Source of the DNA: a virus | Virus record (IMG/VR): IMGVR_UViG_3300017969_000091 | Span: 1-28,136 of that record | DNA: 28,136 nucleotides | Strand: one strand, 5' to 3' | Part shown: positions 22,001 through 27,198 of the stretch, in pieces | Layout of the letters: each line of letters starts with the position of its first letter | Position numbering within the stretch: position 1 is the stretch's first letter | Program-made: the position numbers and the translations under genes | The notes under the pieces: model-generated | Told to the model about the DNA's origin: nothing | Databases searched by the model: none | Seen by the model: the letters and a program-made list of their open reading frames with translations, nothing else

Positions 22001-23263
22001 TATATGAAACCATCTATTATACTTACTCCAAAGATTTCCATCATTACTACTACGATTAATTACAATATAATCTTTATTTTTAGCATATCCTATTGCTTCA
22101 TCGTATGGTAGCTGGTCAAATCCTTTATTGTCAAATTGCACATCTAAATTTGATACAAATAAACTGTTTAACTCTAAATCTTCTGAGTTTATCAATATTA
22201 TTTCATCTCCAACACCTTCTACATACCACTCTCCATTACTGTATTTTGCTGGTGTTACGTCTCCAACAAAATTTAGTTTCATACCATTTGATAAATCCCA
22301 ACCTTGACTAGTAGTGTAAAATGCTTTTCCTAAAATTTCTTTTTCTACATTTATTTCAGTATTTTCAATTAAATCATAAATTTTTATCATACCTGAAAGA
22401 TTAGGATCTTCTTTTGAAATATAATATAAATTATCAGGAGCAGTTTGTGGGACTGTAAATTCTATAAAACCATTTTCTATAAAATTATCTCGGATTACGT
22501 TACCATCTTCATCAAAATTTGTAATACCATTTTTATAAATTAACGAAGTATTATCAGTTGGATCTGTGTACTCTCTACCAGGTGTAAACGTAATTTTTGA
22601 TACAAACGCAATCGGATAATTTGGAGCATTAACTAAAAACCTATATGTTTGTCCTCTAAATAATGTAAGAGTAGGATTATTTGTTAATCCATCAGGTGTA
22701 AAAATGTAAGTAAAATTATCAACGTTGTTTGATAATTCTATTTTTATTTGACTTTTTATTTCTTTAGATTGTCCATAGACTGTAATAGTTTCTGGCCCAT
22801 TTGGTAACCAATAATAATTTCTAAAATTTACAAATTTATCCCAGTCTATGTGTGGGTCCCAAGCATAGCTTTCAGCTGAATTTAATAAATTTTGTTTTGA
22901 AGTAGGTGCATTTTGAATTTTTACCGCATTTACAAAATCAATATAATCTGCATAAAAATTTACATTACCTAAATCATCTTTTATAACTAAAGCAGGCTCT
23001 AATTGATAATTCTCTCTATCATCAGAAATATCTCCAACATATATATCAGTTTTATGATTAAATGCCTTTGCTGTTTTTCTACCGTAAAACCCACTAATTT
23101 TTTCAACACTACCAGGCTGTATCATTTGATCCAATGTAGCATGTAAAAACTTTTTATTAAACTCACTTCGATAATATTTAGGTAAGTGATTTACTGATTC
23201 TCTTCTATACGATTTATTACCGGCAGGTAAAGTTGGATCTGTTTGATTATCATCAAAAGCCAT
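7049..23263 (-). CDS. giant virion structural protein (5404 aa), probable baseplate/tail-fibre component
   Basis: One uninterrupted frame of 16.2 kb encodes roughly 0.6 MDa of protein. It begins at an ATG with AAGGA 7 bases upstream, 11 bases after gp6. Residues 25-68 (LPKYYRSEFNKKFLHATLDQ... and GRKTAKAF) and a block at about 1115-1272 (YDTDLPHTNPWEMLGF, then PSWWDNQYGSPPYTSNNLLL) are sequence types I recognise from large structural proteins of T4-like cyanophages. So are a block near 1743-1785 (IFNDIIYDLQPGYRQERI) and one near 1915-1965 (EEWAIRVGLYGG). Further inside are FG-GAP-like repeats (2218-2292 and 3187-3340), W/Y..GxxV motifs like those of carbohydrate-binding modules (1533, 1795, 2310, about 3070), GxGY repeats (3767-3806 and 4129-4169), and a duplicated module (4512-4572 and 5032-5089). 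The C-terminal third has repeated G-x-G-S/A-x-x-x-F-x-L...P units typical of phage fibres. The gene occupies the place of T4 genes 7 to 10, so a baseplate-periphery role is likely but inferred. No membrane segments or signal peptide are evident. Confidence 0.85.
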   Translation of the reverse strand: MAFDDNQTDPTLPAGNKSYRRESVNHLPKYYRSEFNKKFLHATLDQMIQPGSVEKISGFYGRKTAKAFNHKTDIYVGDISDDRENYQLEPALVIKDDLGNVNFYADYIDFVNAVKIQNAPTSKQNLLNSAESYAWDPHIDWDKFVNFRNYYWLPNGPETITVYGQSKEIKSQIKIELSNNVDNFTYIFTPDGLTNNPTLTLFRGQTYRFLVNAPNYPIAFVSKITFTPGREYTDPTDNTSLIYKNGITNFDEDGNVIRDNFIENGFIEFTVPQTAPDNLYYISKEDPNLSGMIKIYDLIENTEINVEKEILGKAFYTTSQGWDLSNGMKLNFVGDVTPAKYSNGEWYVEGVGDEIILINSEDLELNSLFVSNLDVQFDNKGFDQLPYDEAIGYAKNKDYIVINRSSNDGNLWSKYNRWFHIDVIEKSLELNQQEKNVDQLSRAFRPIIEFEANIKLFQFGTKSKKNVNLVDTVTKDVFSTIEGSLGYNIDGVNLTEGMRILFLADTDVLVKNRIFEVKFIVVNSNTQITLIETNDSIPLINESVLIISGTEYKGKYFYYDGNDWVLSQAKTSINQAPLFDLFDKNDVWLKDPIIYEYSQFSGNKLFSYQTGDGAVDNELGFPLLYQNITNSGDILFYFDLINDSFTYFKSNSVVEYKTDISFLRKYTSKDNYEVINGWTKSSKDNQPVIKQYVATTSKTYPLDMYEDVDFTSIWLKVYVNNKIQNLATDYVIERDINNFYFIRFFKLNVNDNIIIKSKAKSSKTDSGYFSIPNNLEKNPLNDNLNSFTLGEVIDHVASIVENDSRFVGEFPGKGNLRDLQNLSQYGSKFYKHSSPFNLYAYHLLDKSSNIIDAIDYVKIEYGKFKRQFLEIATNLGFTGPIKTHVDKILQKFIEDKKENFPFYLSDMVPIGGKIVNSDIVIDSDQMYWNLSKPFQLNELSYNAVGVYKNQKQLLYGLDYDFSEDGFVKIFGNKNVDDTIEIIEYDSTVGCFVPPSPTKLGLYPKFQPDLKINEVINKDELVDGTGPFKAYGKEIIDGKDDLIGWFYPVYVDFQSAKQADIDNGGLGDVNIHILNGSTTSFYIPKTLENSGAEDSLAYEELNLGVLLLIGHDGSRTVAYKDYRDALILELEYRIFNNIKIEYDPSLLDIHEVMPGYGRDTGFSLYEFNKALLTDFITYTKFVNVEYTDNVYYNRLNPLTYNYNKASFSNGEKVPGYWPGIYQYLYDTDLPHTNPWEMLGFKIKPSWWDNQYGSPPYTSNNLLLWEDLSKGIIRKPTYTVNKKYIRPYLLENIPVDEKGVLKSPNLLNIIKNKNSSTYTDEFLFGDSSPVEMAWKRSSDYPFSIIKACILLRPAYMFSTGFDRYNQIRDLSGQLVYRSTKNHIQLKNINFPDNSTSTVNQITSGLINFVVEYQNTIFLNKFDQYKKNVALITNQISFKVGGFTDKNKFNLILDSRTPLNEGNIFIPTENYTIFKNTCFPIDEISYSGVIIERSIKGFIIKGYDNKTAEFKYIRVRKRDADVYFNVGGITETFLDWQTGKNYEIGSIVRVGTNSFYRTKVTHVAGELFDSTKFVKIPSLPVTGGVDAKYRQYFESDIEVLNYGTVLKTIQDVVDFLFGYGKYLESVGFVFDTFIADTSNLADWFHSIKQFMFWTTQTWTDDAVITLSPAAYALKFSSEFAIVGNTQDTSLGYSILQASGDPIKSNNLKFYRDKFNKFEIKPVNTFAGIYFVRLPLVLKEHVVIIDNKTVFNDIIYDLQPGYRQERILVFGYRTANWTGGFDIPGFFYDDANIQNFVPWTDYQTGDIVKFKEYYYLANDRILGTADFDFSKWKRLPSKPVQQLFSNFDYKVAQFKDFYDLDSDNLDIEQQKIAQHLIGYQKRDYLKNIIPNDISQYKFYQGFIQDKGTKNSLIKLFDVLSNTDKDSLEFFEEWAIRVGLYGGVDIFSEYSYILPEKDFRLNPQPVLITDNTVVDEIDLILRLSKSNAYVKPDTNNNYNLLPTFHIGAEDFKFRTAGYVDPDNVNHTLVIIDELLEKNIDDLLFDDYLWVGNYKKSWTVFQYKKSNVKIKSVKITGSLITLDLEKFVDFIAVGDIIGIYEINLPNFNTGDSSVISLNITSPLRGFFEVVNVYQSKIDINAPQAFFAINYDDYENCNGVLTYFQSMRAKDIDELETISIKNLSDNTKFWLDNNGKNEWNVIQRNNKFQFNLSIDNLDDKDLSNFGTSIAVDDRNLHLAVGAPDTNDGKVYVYSRPTRNSQWQLISLLEPNTSNSVQKKFGQSIAMSGDSRYIIVGAPNDSYIPTRFLGNYVENIAYTQGDIVLYNDRLWEALIDIFPSVDAQLFSSFFNPSDYIADAGLNVENVEYPNLLLSGNYPLRYFESEDPVTADHFLYRIEKVKFTGIKPGDKIKLHYNKLSNVNQNNLILQSTEPFGDNFTFVGDPNIKFSDVITDTHIIAAKVELIINIDNALISPTVGQVITTNNGIAEIVYVFSPFIGSNDFTLYLANVRGVFEISDTAYLLGNLVGNYQLVAPVDSYDFGGYVMLMVPPYYVKNVNADNGFNIVLVDIITDNTESSVKYINVLDYSQTDTYGENTVASLIRSFSYRGTNIINATTFEDVERKMNYVGVRFPKELTDTINAGDNFNFYYNQLKKTVSLLRVRNTRYIVNPTVQVGEILTQKNTGVTATVISAEVVIDENIITPSNPVYIIQVQAVTASDTNETFNFVDELVGSVTGELFIRPYTEIETDIYKSLKDIGAGLSDVLNGENEIWNLWDGYIEYNENRYSEEGLPFQPYPKYYEDGSGLLVSDPGRQGQIIRQKGTSNTAEVMYLQRFSPSKVVVYVNNVQGTWTQGALFGALAEDTILEMLAIGDIQDPWDRSNIYTVNRQVGIIQKTSLGYEDTLGKLLIIQSSPFDITFNSLGIFENELKGEEYWYYTSRTVQGIEREPTIPVDNDLSWNEIYDIPVSTQGVTSTNINEGSVFIYEKLGNEYKLVKNIISNFRKNNHYFGAKVKIAEIDNVVHVYVLSLDGDYDFNFPGMLHFIKYGTYGNITYNWEFGKNKNYKGLFSDQSIYFKDDIVLLNNTLYQAKTNLLQSYFDEIYWSALDNYTDVFGYIPNKTGVQISIDSVDISTIPLENIYDYASNFEISNDGQVLAILVKYETEKSNVIAIYRYINGAYRWYENIISPVVDIEFGSSISLNNDGSILIVGAPAADINFRDQGLVYIYRLTNFKFELSQTLKCPKEKTLDYFGYRVDISNDILIIISLLGTLEKETIFDSSLTIFDSNFTKFTYVKENVGSVFVYEQLNNSFIYCNEFSYDEVNSTIYGIGKNIHLNKTHIYIGLPNIAIETNNIISYGKVIEFAKDTSSLLSVIQSQKYSVDLSKIKRVYLYNKKTRKLIKNLDYIDPLQGKISGLAEQNISFKTIYDPAVYSVGDAADVSILPDMSWTTENVGKLWWDISDVIFYNPMLASVTFSTNYWNKLFTNSSIDIYEWVESDILPSVWDTLVSTGEGSTAGIVGQTKYGDAAYSVKRIYDPISKTFTEKYFYWVKNLTTIPELDNRNLSALNVSKLIENPFLAGYEFISLISDNEFGLFNIEKYTNDNNTAIGFEIYKYDNLSDMNKVHYQYNIFTDGLGTNIPNESLETKWIDSLVGYDLFGRSVPDFSLSEKYKYGCLNDPRQSWFKNRQEALKQYIERINYVLKNQLIVDSKNLINLYKQDNYPNQQSNIYDLEVDLKSDLDLYGIAKAEQAEIKLEIQNGEIVGVSIVNPGRGYLRKPTYTVIGKGKDLELDFTLTSIGSIDDVQIINPGENYNDSTYIIIRKFTALVKTDETILGKWALYERDYAAKFWKRIQTQSFNLSLYWNFISWYAEGYSENTKIDYLIDYSYELTSIKDEIGSIVKINNVGLGGWLLLLKINDIENVDYTINYETIGRQNGTIQFSSVLYDPNEAFKNFDLISYDTDFYDSIPSKEIREIAKIVKNDLFVDELAVEYNQLFIAAIKYVLSEQPDVDWIFKTNFLKVKHNLGSLRQDITFNNDNLPSYESYVNEVKPFKAKIREFVAAYDRLENTSSLTTDFDLPPRFNSYFSKILPLRPIVVNDVITNIDSIDTYPDLNWVSNNTYSVTKVEIIDGGLGYGVAPKLILEGGGGTGAEAICTIGENGKIASVTVTNSGQGYVSAPKCIINGSLKENGYDGKLSVIIGNSKVRSMKTVLKFDRINKNLDRVSLDTTESFVGSGSKYIFDLQWPISYNKKDVTISVDSKVLLKSDYTIENVVDNSKGYSRMLGRIVFDTPIENFALCIISYKKEISFLHAQDRINLFYQPEINQYGKDLSLLLDGVDYGGVEVRSFGFGNTSGWDTTDYFSNAYDTYDMAYEDIVYNMPRNVYNFASISNQLEINFKEFAKNVNAIVKGDSVNISPTFYEIFNVNALDEVLEDPLNSSSILNVADENSLTVLSANKIQQYGINLEVDSISLNNIITQIIPKILNLGQEDLTNLVSEGILKPLIINFNTPLENGITYNVYINNVRVDDPNFENDPTNINNPAAIMPSLVGDGIKQNLILNDYNIVLQDNDVVIIRKITSDGSFLPTDLDYDSLLSGGGLNYSNARGINAEEIVVDGDLFVTPTNAKSLEENVPGLVQDSVSISVFEKPVPGVSKITSRNYVGNGADNTFSLGITPFDNDLIFVKINDKIKIQDIDYKVDFSQKSIIFTDPPALNDKINLQTFNISGTNILDMGVHIADGQSNTFIVNARWEEDLTSQITVDGEQVNYVLIPADNEEYDSSNNILIKFSESIPQGKTINYVIYAGAEQNYSEIYIDNFIADGSTNIFNLTQTPFMQEPIEWFTLVFVNDVLLNPGYVETFVLSTALEYRLKLWQVPLSSTSYNQIRVFLNNNELTYLTEWTFSAAESLNPLIDDSEQVGSTIKIKEGLGKQGDVLKVYIIGWKDSTVAGGDYRYGYYADDEFVKTPGVIHIDVPMAQGDNVKIYQFSNHDSQKIDWQSYDVTERTKLSPGIKINSAYRRVPASKILEFDFILNVDFLYTVYRNGIRIDDGNFGVGQQSNPNAEIPTIQGNGTRFLSLFDYSISANEGDVIKIEEINDSYEINDQSKDWYELRQIRNGLIPLNTPAIDDNYVWVARNGFLLTPSVDYYVTHDRMFVKLYRELDELDNIQTIHFSNDAMQNKFAWRQFSDILNKTHYTVLEGSKNIRLTKDLHWYDKEIEINDGNLLPNISQKSKFPNVIFVDGERIEYWQKNGNILYQLRRGTLGTGVKNIYKAGIEVYDQSVDKMLPYKDEIVSSTFIGDGSTNEFLLDFMPNSINEFEVFVAGIRLRKTELVKYSIELGQDSPESDIVLPPEFSINNNTLILDRAPAENNKVVILRRLGKLWTEPGTPLYKSNSNIAKILLSTEADLPR
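7997..8170 (-). repeat. duplicated module in giant protein, copy 2
   Basis: Residues 5032-5089 of the giant protein (YTVYRNGIRIDDGNF... to ...GDVIKIEEI) align with residues 4512-4572 (YNVYINNVRVDDPNF... to ...DNDVVIIRKI). They share Y-x-V-Y-x-N-x-x-R-x-D-D-x-N-F, then N-P-x-A-x-x-P, then G-x-G, then a D-Y followed by a short beta pair. The similarity is at protein level and the DNA has diverged. Confidence 0.7.
9548..9730 (-). repeat. duplicated module in giant protein, copy 1
   Basis: Residues 4512-4572 of the giant protein are the partner of the copy at 7997-8170. The order of conserved positions is the same, with three extra residues between the D-D-x-N-F and N-P motifs. It looks like an old tandem expansion of a beta-rich fibre domain; the copies are about 460 residues apart. 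Confidence 0.7.
10724..10915 (-). repeat. GxGY repeat pair in giant protein (second pair)
   Basis: Around residues 4117-4180 two units of about 40 residues occur. Each has G-x-G-Y, then A-P-K, then a Gly-rich turn, then a K-I-A/x-S-V strand. The tyrosines are at 4129 and 4169. The pattern GGLGYGVAPKLILEGGGG followed by NSGQGYVSAPKC is a beta-repeat type frequent in phage and marine bacterial surface proteins. Confidence 0.65.
11819..12025 (-). repeat. GxGY repeat pair in giant protein (first pair)
   Basis: Around residues 3747-3815 the same repeat type occurs as NPGRGYLRKPTYTVIGKGKD followed by INPGENYNDSTY. The tyrosines are at 3767 and 3806, a spacing of 39 residues against 40 in the pair at 10724-10915. 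The two pairs are about 360 residues apart, separated by unrelated sequence. Confidence 0.6.
13244..13705 (-). other. FG-GAP-like repeat block 2 in giant protein
   Basis: Residues 3187-3340 contain FGSSISLNNDGSILIVGAPA followed by GLVYIYRL. Weaker units follow at YFGYRVDISNDILIII and YGIGKNIHLNKTHIYIGLPN. The F-G-x-x-I...D/N...V-G-A-P...V-Y-I/V-Y pattern is that of FG-GAP repeats, which form blades of integrin-type beta-propellers. Confidence 0.6.
16388..16612 (-). other. FG-GAP-like repeat block 1 in giant protein
   Basis: Residues 2218-2292 hold FGTSIAVDDRNLHLAVGAPD with GKVYVYSRP. This is followed 55 residues later (F2273) by FGQSIAMSGDSRYIIVGAPN. These are good matches to the FG-GAP pattern, and the spacing agrees with one propeller blade. 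Block 2 lies about 900 residues downstream, so the blades are split by a long insertion. Confidence 0.65.
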
Positions 23264-23274
23264 TATAATTCCTT

Positions 23275-26200
23275 TTATAAACTCTTTGATTGGATTCCTG
23301 TTGTTACAATTGTACTATTAACTACTACACCATTAGATCGTAATTTAGTAGCGTTTAATTCTTCGACAATTTCTATGTTAGCAACAGTTGCTCCATTAAT
23401 AAATATTTCGTCATCTTCACACCTAATTTCATATAAACTACCAAAACTTTGCGATGCATCTTTTGAAACTAATACCAAGGAAACAATATTAGGAGCCATC
23501 TTATCTATTACATATGTTTCTAATTCACTCATATAAAATGTTTCTCCAAAATCCCAATTCTCTAAACTAAAAAATTGGTTAATATAAAATACTACATCAG
23601 ATTTAATTTGGTTATCATTTAAAGAAATACTGCTATTTTTTATCAATTTAAAAGTAGCTTGTAAATATGAATCTGCTGTGGCTCCAAACAAAATTTTGTA
23701 TTTTGCAGGATGGTAAACTATTTCATCGGTAACTGATTTTATCTTATTAATCGATGAACTAAAATTTAAAGATAAAGCATCTGACGACATAGGCAAGGGT
23801 TTAGTATCTGTAACACCATTTAAATAATTTCTAAACTCAGTATCATAATCTTTTGTTAAAATATAAGTGTCGATAATATTAGATACACTCGGATCTATTC
23901 TGTGTTGATTATCTGCAGCATGTAAATATTTAAATTTAATTTTATCCCGCCCAACATAAGCTTTGTAATCATTTGTTAATATAAATTTAGATGTGGCCTT
24001 TTGATATATCTTAAAAATATTTTCTCTAATAAAATAAATAATTTGCTTATCTACATATTGACTTAGTGGTCCTAGATTAACAACAGACTGTAAGATAAGA
24101 ATATTTTCAATATCGTTATCTATATACTGAAAAATTTCTACACCATTTATAGATAATGTTTTTTTCTGGAAAATCAGTGTGTAAGGAGGTTGGAGTAAAT
24201 TTTCATTAACAATCTCTTCAAACAAGTTTTCGTCATCTGGAACTCCATCGTCATCACTATCAAAAAAATCTATTTCTATTTTTTTATTTGTTATATAACC
24301 TAGTTCATCTCTATAATTATTCGTAATTGCCCAATCATAATCTACAGTAAAAGGATAAATACTGTTAGGTTTTAAATTACTTGAAAGAACTGTAATTTTA
24401 TCTCGGATTATTCTTCCGGTAACAACATCAAAAATCTTGTCTGATTCGTCAAAATAAAATGCTACTTCTTTTGGACTTTCAAAAATAAATCTAGCAGCTC
24501 GATACTGTACTTCGTATTGTTCTTGTTTATATTCAAATACAAGCAACCAACTACTATCTAACTTTTGTTCTGTTACATCTCCTGTTTTACCAATTGAAAA
24601 ATCTGCTACTAAATTTAAATTTTCATATTCGACGATACTCCATCTATCTGCAATCCTATCATATCTAAGTCCAAATGTTTTGTAAGCAGCAATCTTATCT
24701 ATTATATCACTTCTTACTGAATCTTCTAGATTTTTTGATAAAAAAGGTCTAATAACAGAAAGTAACGCTCCAGTAGGAATTATGTCGTTAAAAACAATAG
24801 GACCTTCATCATTTTCAGTAATTTCGGTTCCATCGTTGCTAACTTTTACTACCTTTGTCCAAAAATACGTTACATCTCCTACACTTGATGCCTCTCCTGC
24901 AACAATTTTCCTTTTTTTGTCAAAATGATATCCTGGAGGAGCCTCAAATCTAATTAATGTATTTGTTTTAATGTATTGTAATATTGATGTCGTTGCAGTT
25001 CCAACAACTTGTTTTATACCATTAGCATTTTCTAAATATCCTGTATTTAAATTTTGAGCTTCAGTTATTGAAATCCATTTCAAGCCTTGGTCTACATAAG
25101 GTATAGGAGTTATATTTTGATAAAAGAAATTTTTAATCTTACTAGACTTTAACAATGGTTCAATTGTGTTGAGAACCCAATTTTCTATATCATTTAAATT
25201 ACTGAAAGAAAAATTTATATAATCTTTATATTTTTCTTTATATAACACACCATCTGTACCAAATAAATTTGTTGTACTATATTTGCCCGTCGAATCTATT
25301 AAATCAAAATATCTAGATATACCACTTGAAATTCTATTTACACTTTTGGTTTTTACAATATTTGTACTTGCTAATAATGGTCCAATTTGATAATCTTCTG
25401 CAGTAATTAATCTATTTTGAGTATAATAGTTCATAGGCGCTAATTTTCGAATAGATTCATTGCTTTCAGCAGTACTAGCATTTGCTACAGTGTATTGTAA
25501 TTCGAATATCATGCTTAAAACTTCAATTTTATTAGACACACTTTGATATTCTATATCAATCGAAATACCAAGCATATCTCTTGGTGTTATAACTAGATTC
25601 TGATTCCTACTACTCCTGTAGTAAATTCTAAAATTTCCTCTTGGTAAATCTCCGAATGTACCATCAGCAAATATCAAACTAATTCTATCATTAATCTTGC
25701 TTAAGACACTGTAAACTTTCCTGTTATTCTTTATAACATCATTATAAATTATGTTATTACCTTCAATTGCATCTATCTTTGTCCATTGCTCAGTCGGACT
25801 ACCATCTTCTCCTATTTCAAATAACCATACATCATCATTATTAATGTTAATTGCATCAATTGTTACTATTTGATTTTGACTAGGATTTGTTATTGTAAAA
25901 TCACCATAATCTAAAACTCCTTGTTTAAAATAAGCAAAAAAACCTGTATTATTACTTGCTGGTCCTAACCCGTCTTCTCTATAAACTATTGAGAACAATC
26001 CTCCTTCTGTTGGTACTTCTTCAACAATTTCTTCATCTATGTCTGCTGCAACAATTTCAAATGTAGCATTAGATCCGTCGATAGTTTTCGAAAAACTATA
26101 CACTGGAACGTCGGTGTTTATAGAACTTAATTCATATTTTTCTGTAGAAATACCATTTACTACAGCTTTTTTTACCGGCGTTCCAAATTTTTTATTAGAA

Positions 26201-26694
26201 CTAAATGCATTATTCAATACTTTTATAAAATGTTCATACCAATTTGGATTACTTGGATCATTCCATACAATATTTTGATTTTGTAAACTAGTATTATTAG
26301 AATCAAATGTTGATTCTGTAGTCTTTACACTGGTAATTTTTAATAAACCTTTGGCAGCTATATTTCTTTTAGGATTATAACTCAATAATCTTGCTAAACG
26401 TAAAATACTTTCTCTACGTTCTGCTAATTCAATAAAATTTTCTCTTGCATTTAAATCAACTCTAAAAGATAAATTTTGACCAAAATATGCAATTAAATCT
26501 ATTAATGCTATATATTCAGAACTAGAAATATAATCATTAAAATCTTCAGGATAATTTTCTCTAATATAAGATATCATTACCCTTCTTAAACTTTCAAAAT
26601 CATAACTTTGAAAATCAGCTTTCTGATATGTTTGATAGATTCTTTTCCAATCTTCAGCAACTAATAATCTGTTTTGTCTATCATTAGAAGACAT
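23275..26694 (-). CDS. 6: baseplate wedge protein gp6, enlarged
   Basis: This 1139-residue protein is the gp6-type baseplate wedge subunit, which forms the ring joining wedges around the hub. The N-terminus (about residues 28-110) has SYIRENYPEDFNDYISSSEY and LIDLIAYFGQNLSF, then ARENFIELAERRESILRLAR, the usual start of gp6 in T4-like marine phages. A Baseplate_J-type core follows at about 405-440 (ESIRKLAP, then YYTQNRLITAEDYQ). T4 gp6 has 660 residues, so this copy carries several hundred extra ones, mostly C-terminal. Around residues 808-822 a DSDDDGVPDDEN loop looks like a calcium-binding site. The start is supported by AAGGAAAATAT just upstream and a late-promoter-like element at 26713-26720. 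gp25 precedes it and the giant gene follows after 11 bases. Confidence 0.9.
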   Translation of the reverse strand: MSSNDRQNRLLVAEDWKRIYQTYQKADFQSYDFESLRRVMISYIRENYPEDFNDYISSSEYIALIDLIAYFGQNLSFRVDLNARENFIELAERRESILRLARLLSYNPKRNIAAKGLLKITSVKTTESTFDSNNTSLQNQNIVWNDPSNPNWYEHFIKVLNNAFSSNKKFGTPVKKAVVNGISTEKYELSSINTDVPVYSFSKTIDGSNATFEIVAADIDEEIVEEVPTEGGLFSIVYREDGLGPASNNTGFFAYFKQGVLDYGDFTITNPSQNQIVTIDAININNDDVWLFEIGEDGSPTEQWTKIDAIEGNNIIYNDVIKNNRKVYSVLSKINDRISLIFADGTFGDLPRGNFRIYYRSSRNQNLVITPRDMLGISIDIEYQSVSNKIEVLSMIFELQYTVANASTAESNESIRKLAPMNYYTQNRLITAEDYQIGPLLASTNIVKTKSVNRISSGISRYFDLIDSTGKYSTTNLFGTDGVLYKEKYKDYINFSFSNLNDIENWVLNTIEPLLKSSKIKNFFYQNITPIPYVDQGLKWISITEAQNLNTGYLENANGIKQVVGTATTSILQYIKTNTLIRFEAPPGYHFDKKRKIVAGEASSVGDVTYFWTKVVKVSNDGTEITENDEGPIVFNDIIPTGALLSVIRPFLSKNLEDSVRSDIIDKIAAYKTFGLRYDRIADRWSIVEYENLNLVADFSIGKTGDVTEQKLDSSWLLVFEYKQEQYEVQYRAARFIFESPKEVAFYFDESDKIFDVVTGRIIRDKITVLSSNLKPNSIYPFTVDYDWAITNNYRDELGYITNKKIEIDFFDSDDDGVPDDENLFEEIVNENLLQPPYTLIFQKKTLSINGVEIFQYIDNDIENILILQSVVNLGPLSQYVDKQIIYFIRENIFKIYQKATSKFILTNDYKAYVGRDKIKFKYLHAADNQHRIDPSVSNIIDTYILTKDYDTEFRNYLNGVTDTKPLPMSSDALSLNFSSSINKIKSVTDEIVYHPAKYKILFGATADSYLQATFKLIKNSSISLNDNQIKSDVVFYINQFFSLENWDFGETFYMSELETYVIDKMAPNIVSLVLVSKDASQSFGSLYEIRCEDDEIFINGATVANIEIVEELNATKLRSNGVVVNSTIVTTGIQSKSL

Positions 26695-26712
26695 ATATTT
26701 TCCTTTTCTTTA

Positions 26713-26720
26713 TATTTATT
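26713..26720 (-). promoter_or_regulatory. late-promoter-like element (AATAAATA)
   Basis: The 51-base gap between gp25 and gp6 (26695-26745) is the largest in the window. It holds minus-strand AATAAATA, matching seven of eight bases of the T4 late core, ending 19 bases before the gp6 ATG. A ribosome site AAGG follows it. I see no terminator hairpin in the gap. Confidence 0.45.
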
Positions 26721-26745
26721 TTAATATAAACCATAGCTATTACTT

Positions 26746-27198
26746 TTATTCTGACAGAAATCCTGCATTTTTATCAAAATTTAATTGCATACTTTCTTGA
26801 ATATTATAAGGTAAGTATAATAAATTACATTCAATTTGAATTCCAGATTCATACTCATCGACAACGACATTATCTATCGTAATTCTTGGATCATTTTGTA
26901 TTATATCATTAACATTATCAATAATTAAATTACGTAGTGTTGGAGTCATTGGCTCGTGTATGATGTCCCAAATTATTGTTCCAAAGTTTGGATCAGACAA
27001 CAGTTCACCTTGCCTTACATGAAAATGATTGAGTAAATCCTGTTTAATTAGTTCTATATCATATAGTACCACATTCGTTCTTTGCGGATCTACTGTGCTT
27101 ATTCCTCTATATACTCTAGAATTTGATTTAAAATTTTTGTTTTTATTGACGGAGTTGACAACTAAATCTTCGTATACTGGTTTTTTTCTAAACATCAT
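26746..27198 (-). CDS. 25: baseplate wedge protein gp25
   Basis: This 150-residue protein is a gp25-type, lysozyme-like-fold baseplate wedge subunit (T4 gp25 has 132). The diagnostic stretch is GELLSDPNFGTIIWDIIHEP (residues 64-83), matching the family pattern of a G-E followed by P-x-F/Y-G and then the E-P motif used in the core bundle of the wedge. The extra length is at the N-terminus, which is rich in Lys and Asn. The ATG overlaps the stop of the gp5-like gene as ATGA, and a ribosome site AGGAAAGGG lies in the end of that gene. A second ATG follows immediately (MM), so the start could be one codon later. The first is preferred because it gives the overlap. Confidence 0.9.
   Translation of the reverse strand: MMFRKKPVYEDLVVNSVNKNKNFKSNSRVYRGISTVDPQRTNVVLYDIELIKQDLLNHFHVRQGELLSDPNFGTIIWDIIHEPMTPTLRNLIIDNVNDIIQNDPRITIDNVVVDEYESGIQIECNLLYLPYNIQESMQLNFDKNAGFLSE

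Noticed and set aside
23272-23279. TATAAAAG on the minus strand upstream of the giant gene as a late promoter
   Set aside because: Only six of eight bases match, and it ends 9 bases from the ATG, leaving no room for a leader with a ribosome site. The giant gene is more likely read from the gp6 promoter.
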